DNA of 64,000 bases from Sitta carolinensis (taxonomy: Eukaryota > Chordata > Aves > Passeriformes > Sittidae): NCBI GenBank assembly GCA_032173965.1, contig JAVUNC010000006.1:34939870-35003869 (forward strand), written 5' to 3'. Below are positions 12,313-25,045 of the stretch, piece by piece. The notes under the pieces were generated by a model. That model did no database searches and was not told where the DNA came from. It saw only the letters and a program-made list of their open reading frames with translations. Position numbers and translations under genes: made by a program. Numbering within the stretch: the stretch's first letter is position 1; every line of letters starts with the position of its first letter.

Positions 12313-14281
12313 AATTTTAAATACACTAAAACATACAGATTATTTATTAGCACTAGGAGATAAATTAATAAATATAAATTGTAGAGTTTCGCTGCTTTTG
12401 GCTTTAGTCTGATCAGACAGATCTACTACCTTTACAGTCTTTCCTAATGAGAAGAACTATATATTTTTTTGTAAGGATAAAGAACTAAGGTTGAAATAGC
12501 TTGATTTGTTTCACTTTGTCAGTAATTCTGATTTTAAATGGGTGTCTGCACATATTTAGTCTTCATAGTCTGAGCTGATAAAATGTAAACTTGACAGTTG
12601 CTCTGTCAAGTCTGTATGACAGAAATGTTTTACCTTTTCTCAACATGTAAGATACCAGGAATTAATAACAGCTGTTTTTGTAATTCTCCCTATCGCAGTT
12701 GTTGCTTAAAGCCTTCTCACAATGAAGAATACATTATTCTCTACCCTTTTCTCCTCTGCCCTCTTTTACCTTCCATATTGGTGTGGAAAATCTAAAAGCC
12801 CAAAACATTGTAATATATTAAAGAAATAGTGAAAAGAGATGACTGCCATTTCAAGCAACTAACAAAGCCTAACAGACCTTTGACTGACTTGGCATTCTGT
12901 GGAATGGCATTTTCAAGTGGAAAATGCAGTGAGTTTAGACTGTAATATGCATGATACAACTGAGGTTGGAAGGATCAGAGAGTATGAAGACAAACCTTAT
13001 TAAAGTAATCTTTTAACACTTCCTGGTTATAATTTTAAAGCAAGAAGATAAATCAGTAAAGCCTTTCTTTCTGTCTTCTTGCTTTAATTTCTGTCTTTGG
13101 ATTTTTCCCTTCAATAGACTCTTTAATATGTAGGCTTTAGCAGGTTGCACGGAAATAGTGCATCCACCACTTTGCTGCTTCTGAGCATCTTTTTCCAGAA
13201 GACCCGTGTAGAGAAATGGTAGCAGTGTAGGGAGGTGTGAGATGAGGTGTAGATGTTTCCCAGTACCTATGTTACATGACCATCTGAAGTCTTTTTCCAG
13301 TGCTTATAATCAGCTTAATGCAAACAGGAGAATGAAAAATTGACTCAATTATTGGTTCCAGGTTTGATTGGCGAAAGTTAAGGCAACAAAGAGATTTCAA
13401 ACTATTTTTACTTGATAATTGTTCTACTATGTTTGAAAAGAATGTTCACTGTATTATAGACAATAATGCAGAATAATTTTGTAATTATAGTAAATGTGAT
13501 ATTCACATGCACATGTCACACCTCATTTCTTCTGAGTTGTTAAGAAAAATGCGCTTTTTCTGGTCTGAGGAATGAAGAGAAAAAATTCCACAATGTGAGT
13601 AGTGCATTCTTTAGCCAAGTAGACTTGTAGATGCTCCTGGTTTCCATTCATTTTATATCAGAAGTATTTGGCAAAATTATCTTAACCATTGTAAAGAGTT
13701 TATACATATTTCTTCTGTGAAAGCGACTGAGAAAACAGTTATCTGTGTGCCTCAAAATAGCAAAGGAAAAGAAAGAGAGGCTAAAATTAATTTTAGGTGT
13801 TCTCTGTCCTTAATATTTTTGGCATGAGCCGGATTAATTCTCTGTTACTTTCTGGCTTTGTGTTTTTCGAAGAATTTTGAAATATATTTACGCTGGTCTC
13901 TTTGCCTGTGATTTTAATAGATACAAGATGGCTGCCTTAGTGGGTTTTTTTGTGAGGATCATGTTACTATGGTACTTTTGTTCTTAGCGTTAACTCTCTA
14001 ACCAGTTACTCTGTATTGAGTAAGTCACCTGCATAGGTGCTTTTTTGAAGTTTTGAACTCCGTCTGCTAGGTCACAGTTGCTCCCTCTCTCCTTGAGCTG
14101 CTTGGTCTTGTTGAGAAGTCCCATAAGCAGAGCTTAATTTAGGTAGACTTTTCCTGGGTTTTGTGTTGTTGTTGTGACCTGAGATTGTCAAAAGTCTCTG
14201 TTCACACCTGTGAACTGGATTGCAGCAGTCAGTGGACTGAATTAGGACAGCATGGCTTTCCTTGGAAGCCATGATTCTCTT

Positions 14282-14770
14282 TTAATAAGGATGGAAAGAA
14301 AGATTGGAAAAATCCATCCCCTTGAGAATGCTGAAGGGCAGCAGTGAGAAGTGGCCTCTGGTCCCTCTTGGCCAAGGGAGCCTGAGAAAGGAGGAATTGC
14401 CCTCCCCAGATCTCATGGTCTGCTTAGTTCTTTCTCTACTAGCAGCTGCAGAGAATAGGGCATCCTCATGGTCCAGAACAGAGCAAGAGATAGGATGCTT
14501 ACCTGGGGATGACTTGTCTTCTTCTCCTCTGGGAAAGCCCTGTATGAGGGAGACACTTTGTTCTCTGATACTTGAAGCAGCCCATATGTGATCTGCCTTG
14601 GTCCAGCTGCTATGGCTGTAGCTGCCACCACCTGTGAAAAGCTCTGATGGGAAAGAGTTGGAAGACACTGTCTTCACAGGGTCAGGTGTCACCAAAACCA
14701 GCATGAGATGGAGACTCCACAGTTTATTGCAGAGCAGAAATAGAAACTCTGGGCACTGCTGCTCCATTGA
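14282..14770 (-). other. GC-richer stretch with minus-strand AATAAA; possible old LTR-like or other insertion
   Basis: On the minus strand CTGCAATAAACTGTGG near 14719-14735 resembles an LTR poly(A) region, and a 161-codon frame is open (14282-14767). The frame has no recognisable retroviral or cellular domain, and no TG...CA ends or target duplication were found. It may be an unrelated unique sequence. Confidence 0.2.
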
Positions 14771-15480
14771 CCCTTAATGCCCTCAGTTCAGGTTGGTGGC
14801 TTTCATGTTTTATTGTGCTGACATCTGGTGCCTGGCCATAATGTGAGACTTTAAGGAAGGTACCAAAGCACATGGATCACTTTATTCTTAGTTGAGAATG
14901 GTGAGTTATTTGAGCTGGAAAATTGTGTTCCTAATAAGCAAGTTTATTCTGTATGAACTGTGGATAGACCAGAAATTAGATAAAAAATTTGTACATAAAA
15001 AGATGAGGAACCAGTGTATTTTGAACATGTGCATACAGTTGTACAGAGATCTTTTTCTTCTCTAGTAAGCTTGAGAATCCTTGAAATGTCCAAACAAGCC
15101 ATTAACTCTTTCCCATTAAGTATTTGTAAGAAATGAGAGAGGAGATTTGGGACTTCACCTCTCTAAGCATTAGCTATTGGTAGAAGCAGTTGCTGAGGTG
15201 TAAATAAATCATCAGGGAGGAAGCAAAAAAGGGGCATTTATTGCTTATTTCCCTTGAAAACGCTAAATTAGAAACTTTCACTCTTACAAATTAAGGCATC
15301 CAGCCTATGTTTTTATGTAAATAGTGGCATTAGGATAAGAATGTAACAACAGGGCCTAGTTTCTATGGACAAGTGTTGCCCACACCTTTACCCTGGAGAA
15401 GCTGGGAGGAGTTGGTTTCTTGACATTCAAGAGTAAAGCATTTCAAGAGGGGGCTTGACAGCAGAATCACTAAGAGAAGA

Positions 15481-15500
15481 TGCATGCATGCATGCATGCA
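15481..15500 (+). repeat. (TGCA)5 tandem with four overlapping TGCATG motifs
   Basis: TGCATG starts at 15481, 15485, 15489 and 15493. In the sense transcript this gives four overlapping UGCAUG motifs, the RBFOX splicing-factor site, 4.25 kb after exon A. As DNA it is alternating purine-pyrimidine and self-complementary. Confidence 0.9.
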
Positions 15501-16237
15501 GCCACATGTATTTCCTGTCTATTGATGGTAAAATTTGGAATGTTATTGTCAACACCACCAACGAATACCCAGGAGCCCCTGCAAGTACAGTGGGCTTCTT
15601 TCTTCTGGTAGAAGTTCAGTTCATCTGCACTTTCCACTGGGCAAGCAGAACAGGTGCAAGTCCTGAGCATGTAGGGGAGAGGTACAGCCCATCCTGGAAC
15701 ACAAGGTATCTGTACCTTCTGTTGCTAACAGGGCTGAGGAGAACTAGGAACAGGGGAGAGCTGGAAGACAAGAAACTTCAGCAAGTCTCACGTGTGTTTA
15801 ACCTTCAGAATTGCACATCACGCCCCAAAAGGAAACTAACCTTGCAGAGAAATGCTCTCATTTCTTCTACTGCTTAGAGGTGCAAACAAAAAGAACGTGG
15901 CAAGGTAGCATATGTATTACAGATAATTTAATATTATATACTACTTAAATGTCATGGTGACCCTAAGAAAAAAGCCAAAAGCAATACAAAATAATCCAGC
16001 CTTAGGATTGGTAGATTTAGGTGCTGTGTTCTATAACACAGTCTTGGGCAAAACTCTAAGGCCCAAATCCAACTAAACCTTAATTTCTTAATGTGTATTT
16101 GGGCATCTCCTATTCCTGAGAATCTAAATACATTTTCTTGCTTTGGGGTTGTAATTTCTTGATTTTGTGCTCTGTGAGATGAGGATAATAATGGTGCTTT
16201 TTACTGCCCAGAGCTGTCAGTCTACAGAATATTGTCT

Positions 16238-16254
16238 GCATCATATTATGATGC
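16238..16254. repeat. 17-bp palindrome (8-bp arms, 1-nt centre)
   Basis: GCATCATA, one T, then TATGATGC: an exact inverted repeat. No other context suggests a role. Confidence 0.85.
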
Positions 16255-16686
16255 TACACTAATGGAAGAACTTTGAACAGGGGGAACATAACTGTAAAAA
16301 GCATCAGAGCTGTCCGTTAGCTTTTGCAGGGAAGTGGATTTTGGGTTTTGGATTGGTTTTATTTCCCCCCAGTTGAACTCTTTACTCTGAGAGATGAACT
16401 TGGAAAATGACTGTTCAGTGTAGAGACCTGGTGGGGTTGAGTGTCCAGTTCCAATGTACTTACTTCCATCAGCAGAGCATTAAACCTTTCGACTTCATCA
16501 TATTTTCTCTTCAACTTTTTTTTTCTCTGAGCTGCCATTCCACTGTCTTTGAAACAGTGGTGACAGTCATGTTCTATTTGCTGGTGACTTGGTTTGGGTG
16601 AACGTACTGAATTAACAGCAAAGCTACTATCTCTCCTTGTTAAAATAAATCACTTTCCATTCACACAGCATAATTATTCAAATCAG

Positions 16687-16744
16687 CTCTTTTTTTTTTT
16701 CTTTTTTTTTCTGCTTTTTTTTTTCTTTGGTTCTTTTCCCCCCA
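16687..16744 (+). repeat. Long pyrimidine tract
   Basis: Nearly pure T/C over about 58 bp with only a few G, ending in a C-run. It can bind polypyrimidine-tract proteins in the sense transcript. It is not followed by a usable exon. Confidence 0.85.
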
Positions 16745-19700
16745 CATATGTGAAGGATACCTGACAATCTCTTCAGGAGTTTCTTTTCAGGAAGATGATT
16801 CACATGGTGCTTCTGTAGAGACTGAATATTTGAATAATTTATTTATTATTAGCATTCAGTGTGTTTGCAATGGCATTATTGAAGAAGAAAAATTAAGTCA
16901 GAGGGGTTGTGCAGTGTGTCCCTAAGGGAGTAATTTGAACAGCAGAGCTCTCCTTTGTTTGGGAAAGTGGGTAAACTCCTAGTGGGGCTGCTGGGGTCCT
17001 GAGGGTGCTGGTAAGGGCTCCTGTTTGTGAGAGGATTTTGTAATGGCCTTAGCACTGTACAATCAATAATAAAGTCCCAATGAACAACTGAATTTTATGG
17101 TGATTCACACAGAAATCATGATGTTGGAGTGACATTTTTAATTCTACATTCTTTGTAGGGTGTGTATATAGCTGTGCAGTTTGTATGTAGTCTTTTCATT
17201 CCTATTTTTCTAGTTGCGTGTGTAAAATATCGCAAAAACTATTATTTATTAAGTGCCTGAAGTGTGGTCCTGCTAACATTGATGTTAGAGCCATTAGTAT
17301 GGAAATGGGTCCTCTAGCTGTTTATGTTCCTTGTGACCAAAAGGTCTGAGCTGCCTTTGGTCTCTGAAGTTGAGAAGGAAGAAACAGAGCTCTGTTAGAC
17401 AGGTCTTGGTAATGGTAAATCACATTTCAGAGTACACAAAGATAAGTTGAATTCCTAATCTGTTTAAACTCAGTAATTTACGTTTCATATCTGCATGAAT
17501 GTCTTTACTATCTTTACAGATTACTCTGCTTAATTTGTAACAGCCCTGTGTAGTGACTTTTGAAATTGTTACATCTGAGTGACTCAAGATGAAGTTTACT
17601 GACTTTGTTTATTTCCCTTGACAACTGGAGAGTGTGGATGGGTGCTGCAAGGCAAGTCCTACCACAGTATTAACCTTGGGCAGAAGTTCTGGGCATAGGT
17701 CTACTCACCTGTTCTGCTTTCAGTCAACTTCTCTGTGAGTGGTGGCAGTAAAACAGCACTTCGCAGAATATACCAGAGAGAGAAGTAATTGGTGCAACTT
17801 CCTGCAGTACTGGCCTGGCTGCCTCAGTAACTGCTGTAGTGTAGGAAAGAAAAGATATGGGAGGTTAGCCCCAAAGCATGAAGGAGGTGAGGGGTTGAAT
17901 GGTCCTTGCCTGGGCAGTTCAGTGCTGAGATAATGTACAGGTACTGTTTTCCAAGGATGCTGCTAAATGGCTTCAGATCTGTTCTTAGTTTATTTTTAGG
18001 TTGGTCCTGTAGGTGATGTGGCTATGCCTTTGCAATCTGAACACGAGAATCTACTCCCTTTAAATTGCTAGTAGCTCATCCGAGCGTTTTTAGGAAAGTA
18101 TTTTCTGTGACTGACCCTTCTGTAGGCATCAGCACAGGTGCTTTTGTCTAGAGACATGTTCCAGTCCCACAAACACACATACAAGACTGACTTCAAAATG
18201 GAAAACTGACTATGGTGCTCTTGGGTTTCAGTTAGGTGAAGGAAGATGGAGACTAGATAGAGCAAAAGACACAACAAGTTCCTGTTCAGTGACTTTTTCT
18301 TTTACTAGGACTGCCAACCATCCTCCAGTGTTTCCATACCAGGAGTTGTCTGCTCAAAGAGTGAGGGCTGTTTGCCTGTTGTGATTGTTTGCATCCAGGA
18401 TTGCTGGGTACCTGGTGGCACAGTGAGAGCATCTCCTAAGGGGCTGTCATGTAGCTGGGAGGTGTACTGGCTGTGATCACTGCAGATAAGGAGACAAGTC
18501 CAGCAGCAGCTGGTGTCAAACCTTTCCTCTAAGTGAAGTTTGGGGTTAGGCTACTTCTGCCTGGGCTGGGGATTAGAGCAGTAAATTTCAGTGGCCTGTG
18601 ACAGGAATATAGCACATTACCTGTTAGGTCCCATTTTACAGGAGATGTTATCTGAAAAAGTCACAGTTAGAAATTAGTGGTGAGATTTGTGTAGTATCTT
18701 GGAAAATGGTAGAATATGGAAAGATTTATTTTCTGTAACTGTGAAATTATTGTGACTATTGCCATCAAAATCTCTGGGTTGATGAGCTGGAGCATATGCT
18801 CCATGCTGAGAGCCTGTGAATGTTTGGCATTCCTAAAATGTGAAGGTGGCTGATATTAGAAGCAATCTTGGCTTTCATAATCCTAGAGTCTGAGAGCACA
18901 GCTACAAGAGAGGCATATGCCTGTGTTTTACATGGAGATTACTAAAATAAGAATATTATTGCAGTTTTGTTGCTATGAGCAGTTTTGGTGATGTGCAGAT
19001 TGCTATGAGCAAGGGAACGCTGTTAAGTTGGGCTTTTCCTTGGACTATGTCAAATTTCTTGAGACAGACCTGTATAAAGAAAATTCAAACAGAAGGTCAA
19101 GGAATTTTTAAGATGCTCTTGCTATGACCTGCTTGTGCGATGGGCAGTCACCTGGTTTTGGATCCCTGGGAAAGCCAAAGTTTCCTAACTAGTAAAAAGG
19201 AAAATTACGGGACAGGCAGTGATGGTGATCAAGTCTAAGCAATATTTGTGTCTTGTGAGTTTTCTTGTATGCTGTCTGTGTTAATGATGGTCATGGTTAA
19301 TAATTTTTTGGCAATAATTTTTCCCCTCTAACATGCTAGAAATTTCTTCTGTCAGTCAGAGCAGATTTCTGTTCTGCTGGTAAGTTCTTGATTATATACA
19401 AGGCATTTCTTAAACATCAAAAAAGGGCAGATTAACAGAAATTGAATATTACTAGGAGAACTTAATTTTATTTGAAATGTTGAGAAAGGTAGAAGCTATC
19501 TTAAATTAAAAATGAGTGGTCAGTGGCTTGCACATTTCACTGCTGTGCCTTATTTAAACTAGATGTGAAAAAATCCATTGGTTTCAGACATTGGGATAAA
19601 TCTTGCTGCTGGAGATTCTTGAGCTGTACACTTGAGAGTATGCAGAGCTGAGATGGCACAGTTTGTTCTTACAACTATGAATTCATAATTTGGTTTTCTG

Positions 19701-20220
19701 AAATTGATAACAGACTAGAAAACTAATTTGGACTGCAAGAGAAAAGGAGGCAGGATTTTTTTTCTTTTTCAGGAAAAGTACAGTGTGTTCAGGAACCCAA
19801 AAACTAAATCCAGGGCATCTTTTGGGGTAAGTAATGCTTTACACTACAGGTTTCTAACTACTAGAAGTACACCTGCCAAGGTAGTAGACTGTGAACATGA
19901 ACCTACTGTACACTGCACTTCTTCCTTGCATCTTTTGTAAAAGAAAGCAAAGTTGCACCTGGATCTTGACAGACAAACTTTTACAAAAGAGTCCTCTCTA
20001 ATCAATAGAGTGGGATAAACTCATTTTCTTACAAATGTAAGGTTCTGTAAGGCTTTTAGACTAGAAAAGAATTTATCCTCTCTTGAATTCTTGCATTTAA
20101 TACTTATAACAAGTTAGCATAGAAAATGCAACTTTTCTTTAAATTGTTTTAGGACAACCTCTGTCAAATTGGAAATGGGATTATAGGATCTTTGGCTTCA
20201 TCTACAGGTTATTTCTCTTA

Positions 20221-20248
20221 GTTTTTTGGGTTTTTAGGGTTTTTTGGT
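20221..20248 (+). repeat. G/T-rich tract
   Basis: Runs of T alternate with GGG, GGG and GG. This kind of TTTTTGGG low-complexity sequence recurs on the + strand of this window. Confidence 0.8.
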
Positions 20249-21253
20249 CAGGTCAGAATGTCATAGTGCTTGGAATTGTATACAATAAAAATAATAAATT
20301 CTGTTTCTCTCTGACAATATTTATTTCTGTGTCTAACCTGTCATTCTGCTCTCTAGTGCACAAGAAGGATGAGGCAAAATTGAAATTAGAATTACTCAGT
20401 GATGGGAAATTCCAGTCCTGATTTTTACATACACTCATATTTTGAATTAAGATATTAACAACACTTCCTGCATATGTTTAATTTTTATATTTCAACATCC
20501 ATGCTTTGCATCTTTTAAAAACAGTTTTTTTGTTTTGTGTGAATACATACATTGTTTTTTCATTATAATAAAATAGGAAATGCTGCTTTGGGAACCAGAA
20601 GTTGAGTTTCAACACTCAGTTTCTGATATTAATACATTAAGTAACTTGTTTCCTGAGAAACAGGAACAATACGTTATTTTTCTTGGAGATGAAAAAGTAG
20701 CTAAGGCCAGACTTGGTTAACTGTGTGTGTACAGATACCTCTGTGCCTGTGTGTATATTTAAGTGTATTTAAATATTGATATAGGTAGTTACCTAATGTA
20801 TTGAACATATACACAGAAGTACATGATTATGTAGAAAACTTTCCTTTCTTGTGCTAAAGATTGGGTGCATCTGCCCCATTCTGATTGTTGTAAATGGTTT
20901 GACTACTTAAAGAAACATTGTCAAAGGTATTGGCAAAAGTAGGGTTTAACATGAATTTATGAAAATACAACTTTACAGAGCTGAATGGCAAGGTTCACTC
21001 CATTACCTACTACACAGGTTAAAGCTCACAGACTAGGATCAAATGGGAAGCAACTTAGAATGATTTACATGGAAGCCAGGAGTGCAAAAGGGGATAAGAG
21101 TGCAAAGAATATGGATGTAAAGGGGTTTGGCAATATTTAATCATTGATGGAGTACTTTAACATGAACAAAGTGATTCAGGTAGGTTTCACTACAATTATA
21201 ACAGTGACTTAACTGTAGGTTTGGGTTAGTAACATTCATATCATAATCAATTC

Positions 21254-21299
21254 ACACACACAGAAGTAAAATGATAGGTACACCTACTTCTGTGTGTGT
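21254..21299. repeat. Perfect 15-bp inverted repeat with 16-nt loop
   Basis: The left arm ACACACACAGAAGTA (21254-21268) is the exact reverse complement of the right arm (21285-21299), separated by 16 nt. The arms include a short CA/TG run, but the AGAAGTA/TACTTCT half is not simple repeat. It would fold as a stable hairpin in RNA of either strand. Confidence 0.9.
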
Positions 21300-22736
21300 A
21301 AAGGTATCTATCAATGATTCCTCTCAGGTACAGTGAAATACATTAAATACCTTTGAGGTTTCCGAGCAGGCGAGGACTGCACCTTGAGGGGTGATGATGT
21401 GTCTGGGGGATGACTTTCAGCCTGGGCCTCATCATCCATAATGGTGCTTCAAGTATCAAAAGGTTTGCAAGCTCTGTAAACAATTTTTTTTTTGTCTTTA
21501 TTATTTTGTATTTGTGTCAGTTCTTTCAGTCCTCTGGAGCAAAAATGAAGTTATTCCCTCATGATTTTTCCTCCCCACTCCCATTCAAACAGTACAAGTT
21601 TTCATTACTGCAATTGACATTGCTAATGCTTGAGGCAATTTGGAGTTAATAAACAAGGTATATCATAATTCTTATTTTTTTTTTTAAATTTGTTTAATCT
21701 TACATGACCATGAGTTAGTGTTGACATTCTGTCCACAACAACTTACTCTATTACCAAATATAGGTTTCTGTCTGTGTCTTAGGAAGCAGACACCTTATTT
21801 GCTGCATTAAATCTCTATAGGGAGGTCAAGGTATATATCTAAATCTGTCTCTTGCAGATTTTGCTAATTAGAGAGTTATTTTGTTTTGGGTTTTTTTTAA
21901 ATAATAATATCATAACATGCCTTGGTCACTGAAAAACCACAAGCTAGGTCTGTGTTTTCAGACTTATTGTAGAAATGAGTTAGTGGCTTAAAAAATAAAT
22001 TAGCAAATGCTGGCCAAGATGCATGATTGATTAAGAAATTAAAGAATTTCATATATTTATTTATTTTATTGGGGTGTGGTCAGTCGCTGAGGTGTTCTGG
22101 CTCTCTGGTTTTCCTGTTTGGCTTTTCAAGATAATTCCTTTTACTGTGTCTGTAGCTTAGCTGCTGCTTTAAGTGGTTTACAGTGTCTTGCACAAATACA
22201 GCTCTTTCTACCCTTCCTGTGCAAATGAAGCTGCTATATTATTTGTAAAAAGATGAGGCTTTATACACCTGAATTGTTGTCTGAGTAAAGGCTTTTACAT
22301 GACTGGTGCAGAATACAGCACTCACACTTATTCCTAGTACTTTGGACAGTATTAATCACTGACAAGGCAGCCTGTGTATGACCCGGGTGCTCAGCAGACA
22401 GTTTCATACAGAAGGGTGCTTCTACTCAAACTGATTCTCAAAATACCTAGCAAACCCTTTAATTTCCCCATAACATCTGTTGAACAGCTTAATGCTTGGA
22501 GGCAGAAGTGAGACAGGGCAGAACTGGATGGGGACAGAACTGAGTGAACACACAGTACTGCAAGGTCATGACTCCCTGGCTTTTCAGTTGAGTCACGATG
22601 GGACTGGCAGGGCTCCAATTACTTCTGAAGGACAGGATCAAAATTTACTGGAAGATTTCTGAAATTAATCCTTCTGAAATTTTGTTCCTAGGATCATCAG
22701 TTACTTTTTTGCCAGACTTGCAAGTGCATATAGGTC

Positions 22737-22756
22737 CATAGAATCATGATTTATTT
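22737..22756 (-). mobile_element. Possible CR1 3'-end microsatellite fragment
   Basis: A short catagaatcatgatt resembles one and a half units of the CATAGAAT repeat that ends CR1 elements in reverse orientation. No further CR1 body is recognisable beyond it, so it may be chance. Confidence 0.2.
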
Positions 22757-23035
22757 TGTAAACATTCCATGATTTGACTGCTATCTTTAGAGATGCCAGT
22801 CTGTCTACATGGAGATGGTTTTCTTGAAGTGACAGACATTAAACTCTTCCAGGTAGCTCTTAGTTTTTGCTTTTAGTAGGATGGCTAACAAAGATTATAA
22901 AACAAATGTTCCTAGGTTTTCACTGATATTTTATTTTTATTTATGTGATCAACTGGAACAAGAAATCTTTTTATTTACCAGAGGAGGAAAATGCAATACA
23001 GAGGTCCAGAATGAGACTTGCTAGTACACAAGACC

Positions 23036-23053
23036 GCTGAACAGCTGTTCAGC
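23036..23053. promoter_or_regulatory. Perfect 18-bp palindrome centred on an E-box
   Basis: GCTGAACAGCTGTTCAGC is an exact inverted repeat with no spacer. Its core AACAGCTGTT is the preferred binding form for myogenic-type bHLH dimers such as MyoD and myogenin. It may be an enhancer site or a chance palindrome. Confidence 0.35.
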
Positions 23054-23132
23054 AATCTACAGATTGAGTAAAGTAGTTTAAGATGATTCTTGTGAACTGC
23101 TAGTCTTCTAAAGACATCTCATTTTTTTCTCA

Positions 23133-23183
23133 GGGTTTTGTTTTTTGGGGATTTTGGAGGGTTGGGTTTTTGGTGGGTTTTTT
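23133..23183 (+). repeat. G/T-rich tract with quadruplex potential
   Basis: G-runs of three or more lie at 23133-23135, 23147-23150, 23159-23161, 23164-23166 and 23175-23177. The last four are separated by loops of 8, 2 and 8 nt, enough for a G-quadruplex in sense RNA or the non-template strand. Confidence 0.7.
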
Positions 23184-23777
23184 TGTAGTTTATCTGAACA
23201 AATAAAGGTGTAGGCAGTACTTTGAGTGGAATAAATCTTTTCCACTGAAAATTAGGTTAAAGTAATGAGGAAAAAAATGCAACTTAGAAACAGATATTCA
23301 CAATTGCATAAAAACAGTTTACAGTTCCTCTAGATGTTTTATTCAGCTGGTAACCCTGTTTCATAAGCTGAAATTTTTTTCCACGTAATATCCTATGGGA
23401 GTCTACTCTGTAAGCCTGACAGGAGGAGGGACGGTTTTATAGACACAAGACAATACACAAAAAAAATCTTAAAACTGCTTTTTTGAACAGCCTTTAACTT
23501 GCAGTTCAGGCCACACCGAAGTATCTACACTGCTTTTAGGGACTGCCTGATGTGCTCAAGTGCAGCCCCTTACAGACTTGAGACGTTGTATTACAGGTAT
23601 CTCTTTCAACCTCAGCTTGCCTGGATTCTTCATTTTGGTTGTTTCTCCAGTATTTATTAACAACAAAGAAGGGAAATGCTGTTTTACATAGGAAGCCCAC
23701 AAGCTGAAACCTGTAATTCTTCTTCCCTGTCGGCATGACATTTTGTCATTCAGAAGCAAATAAAAAAGCCTGTCAAA

Positions 23778-23818
23778 AGTACCTTCAGAAAAAAAAAAAA
23801 AAGCATCAGTACCTTCAG
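23778..23818 (+). repeat. A14 run flanked by 11-bp direct repeat
   Basis: AGTACCTTCAG at 23778-23788 and 23808-23818 flanks 14 A plus GCATC. It looks like a local duplication or the trace of a very short A-tailed insertion. Confidence 0.85.
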
Positions 23819-24779
23819 GCATGCAGACCGCATGCAAAATAATAAACAGGCGTTTCCTGCTGACCTTGCTTGCTGGAAGGCAGCAGTTGCCTTTGGCCAG
23901 GAGACTGTCCGCTTGGGAAGGCAGTCCTTGGGGAAGGTGGTGATCCTCAGCTGGCCGGCGCCGGGAGGCTCCTTTGAGGGGCAGAGCGAGGTGGCATCTC
24001 TAAAAGGAAACGGTCAGTTTGATCCCACAGTTCCTGTGAGCAGCTACTGTTTTGAAAAGAGGCAGTTTAAAAAGCAATGCTGGAGACCTGTAAAAGGAGA
24101 ATCTAGCTAATGAGGGCTAGTTGGAGTAAACCATGGTTAGTATTAAAGATGTCTTTAGAAGTGCATCTGAGACACCTCTCTGAGAATGTGGATATACTTC
24201 TGTGCTTGGATTCCCTGAACTGGCTAGCAGAGAACAGTTTTACATCAAGTACTAAGTTTCTTAAATGACTCAAGATTTAGCTAATTCTCATGAATCTAGA
24301 GCAAATGCTGAAGTTTGAAGATTTTGTCATGCTGTTCTTGTTATACCAACACAAAGATTCATCCCGACTTTCACTGCACTGCTTTGTGCTGGTGGTTTCA
24401 CAAGTCATAATTCTTCTATGCCTTCTGAAGCCTGCCAGGCTGTTGTTCTGCCATAATGCATTCTACCAACAAAGCTGACTGTCAGTTACGTTAATTGGCT
24501 ATTGGTAGTGATTTGTCTCCTATGAGTCAAATATAGGCTGGAAAAAAATAAGCTTAAATTTTTCCATGCAATTTTATTTCAGCTCTCCTGTTATGTGTAC
24601 TTTAGGATACGGATCCTCTTATTATATAATTGCTTAACCTGTGGTTTGTTGGGGTTTTTTTCCCATTAGTCTCTTGCTTTATTCAGTGCATTAACTGTGT
24701 CAACAGTGATTTGGAGGACTACTTCAATCTACTGAAATGCAGCATTCTCTAATTTTTAAGTGTACCTTAAAAGTCTTTT

Positions 24780-24811
24780 GGTGGGTGGTGTTGGTTTGGG
24801 GTTTTTTGGTT
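24780..24811 (+). repeat. G/T-rich tract
   Basis: GGTGGGTGGTG followed by TTGGTTTGGGG and a T-run. Same style as the tracts at 20.2 and 23.1 kb. Confidence 0.75.
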
Positions 24812-25032
24812 CTGTCACCTTCCTGACTTTCATTTAGGTTTGTCGTTTGTATATGGAAGAAATTCTAGACCAAATTCTATCACACTTCTGCATGCTGCTT
24901 CTAAGTTCTATATGAGATAGAATGAGTTCATATATTGCAGTGTCTGTGGGCTCAAAAATAATAACAGTGGAACTCTTTTGCGTACCCATTCTGAAAGTTT
25001 AAGTCTACTCAAATTGTACTGAGGTATTCATT

Positions 25033-25045
25033 AAAAAAAAAAAAA
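25033..25045 (+). repeat. A13 homopolymer
   Basis: 13 consecutive A with no recognisable retroposon upstream. Confidence 0.95.

Noticed and set aside
12955..12985. gaggttggaagga resembling the CR1 phrase GGTTGGAAGGGA
   Set aside because: The match is about 12 bp with no flanking CR1 similarity.
23041..23050. GAACA/TGTTC pair resembling a steroid-receptor element
   Set aside because: The spacer is 2 bp where glucocorticoid/androgen elements need 3. The E-box reading fits better.
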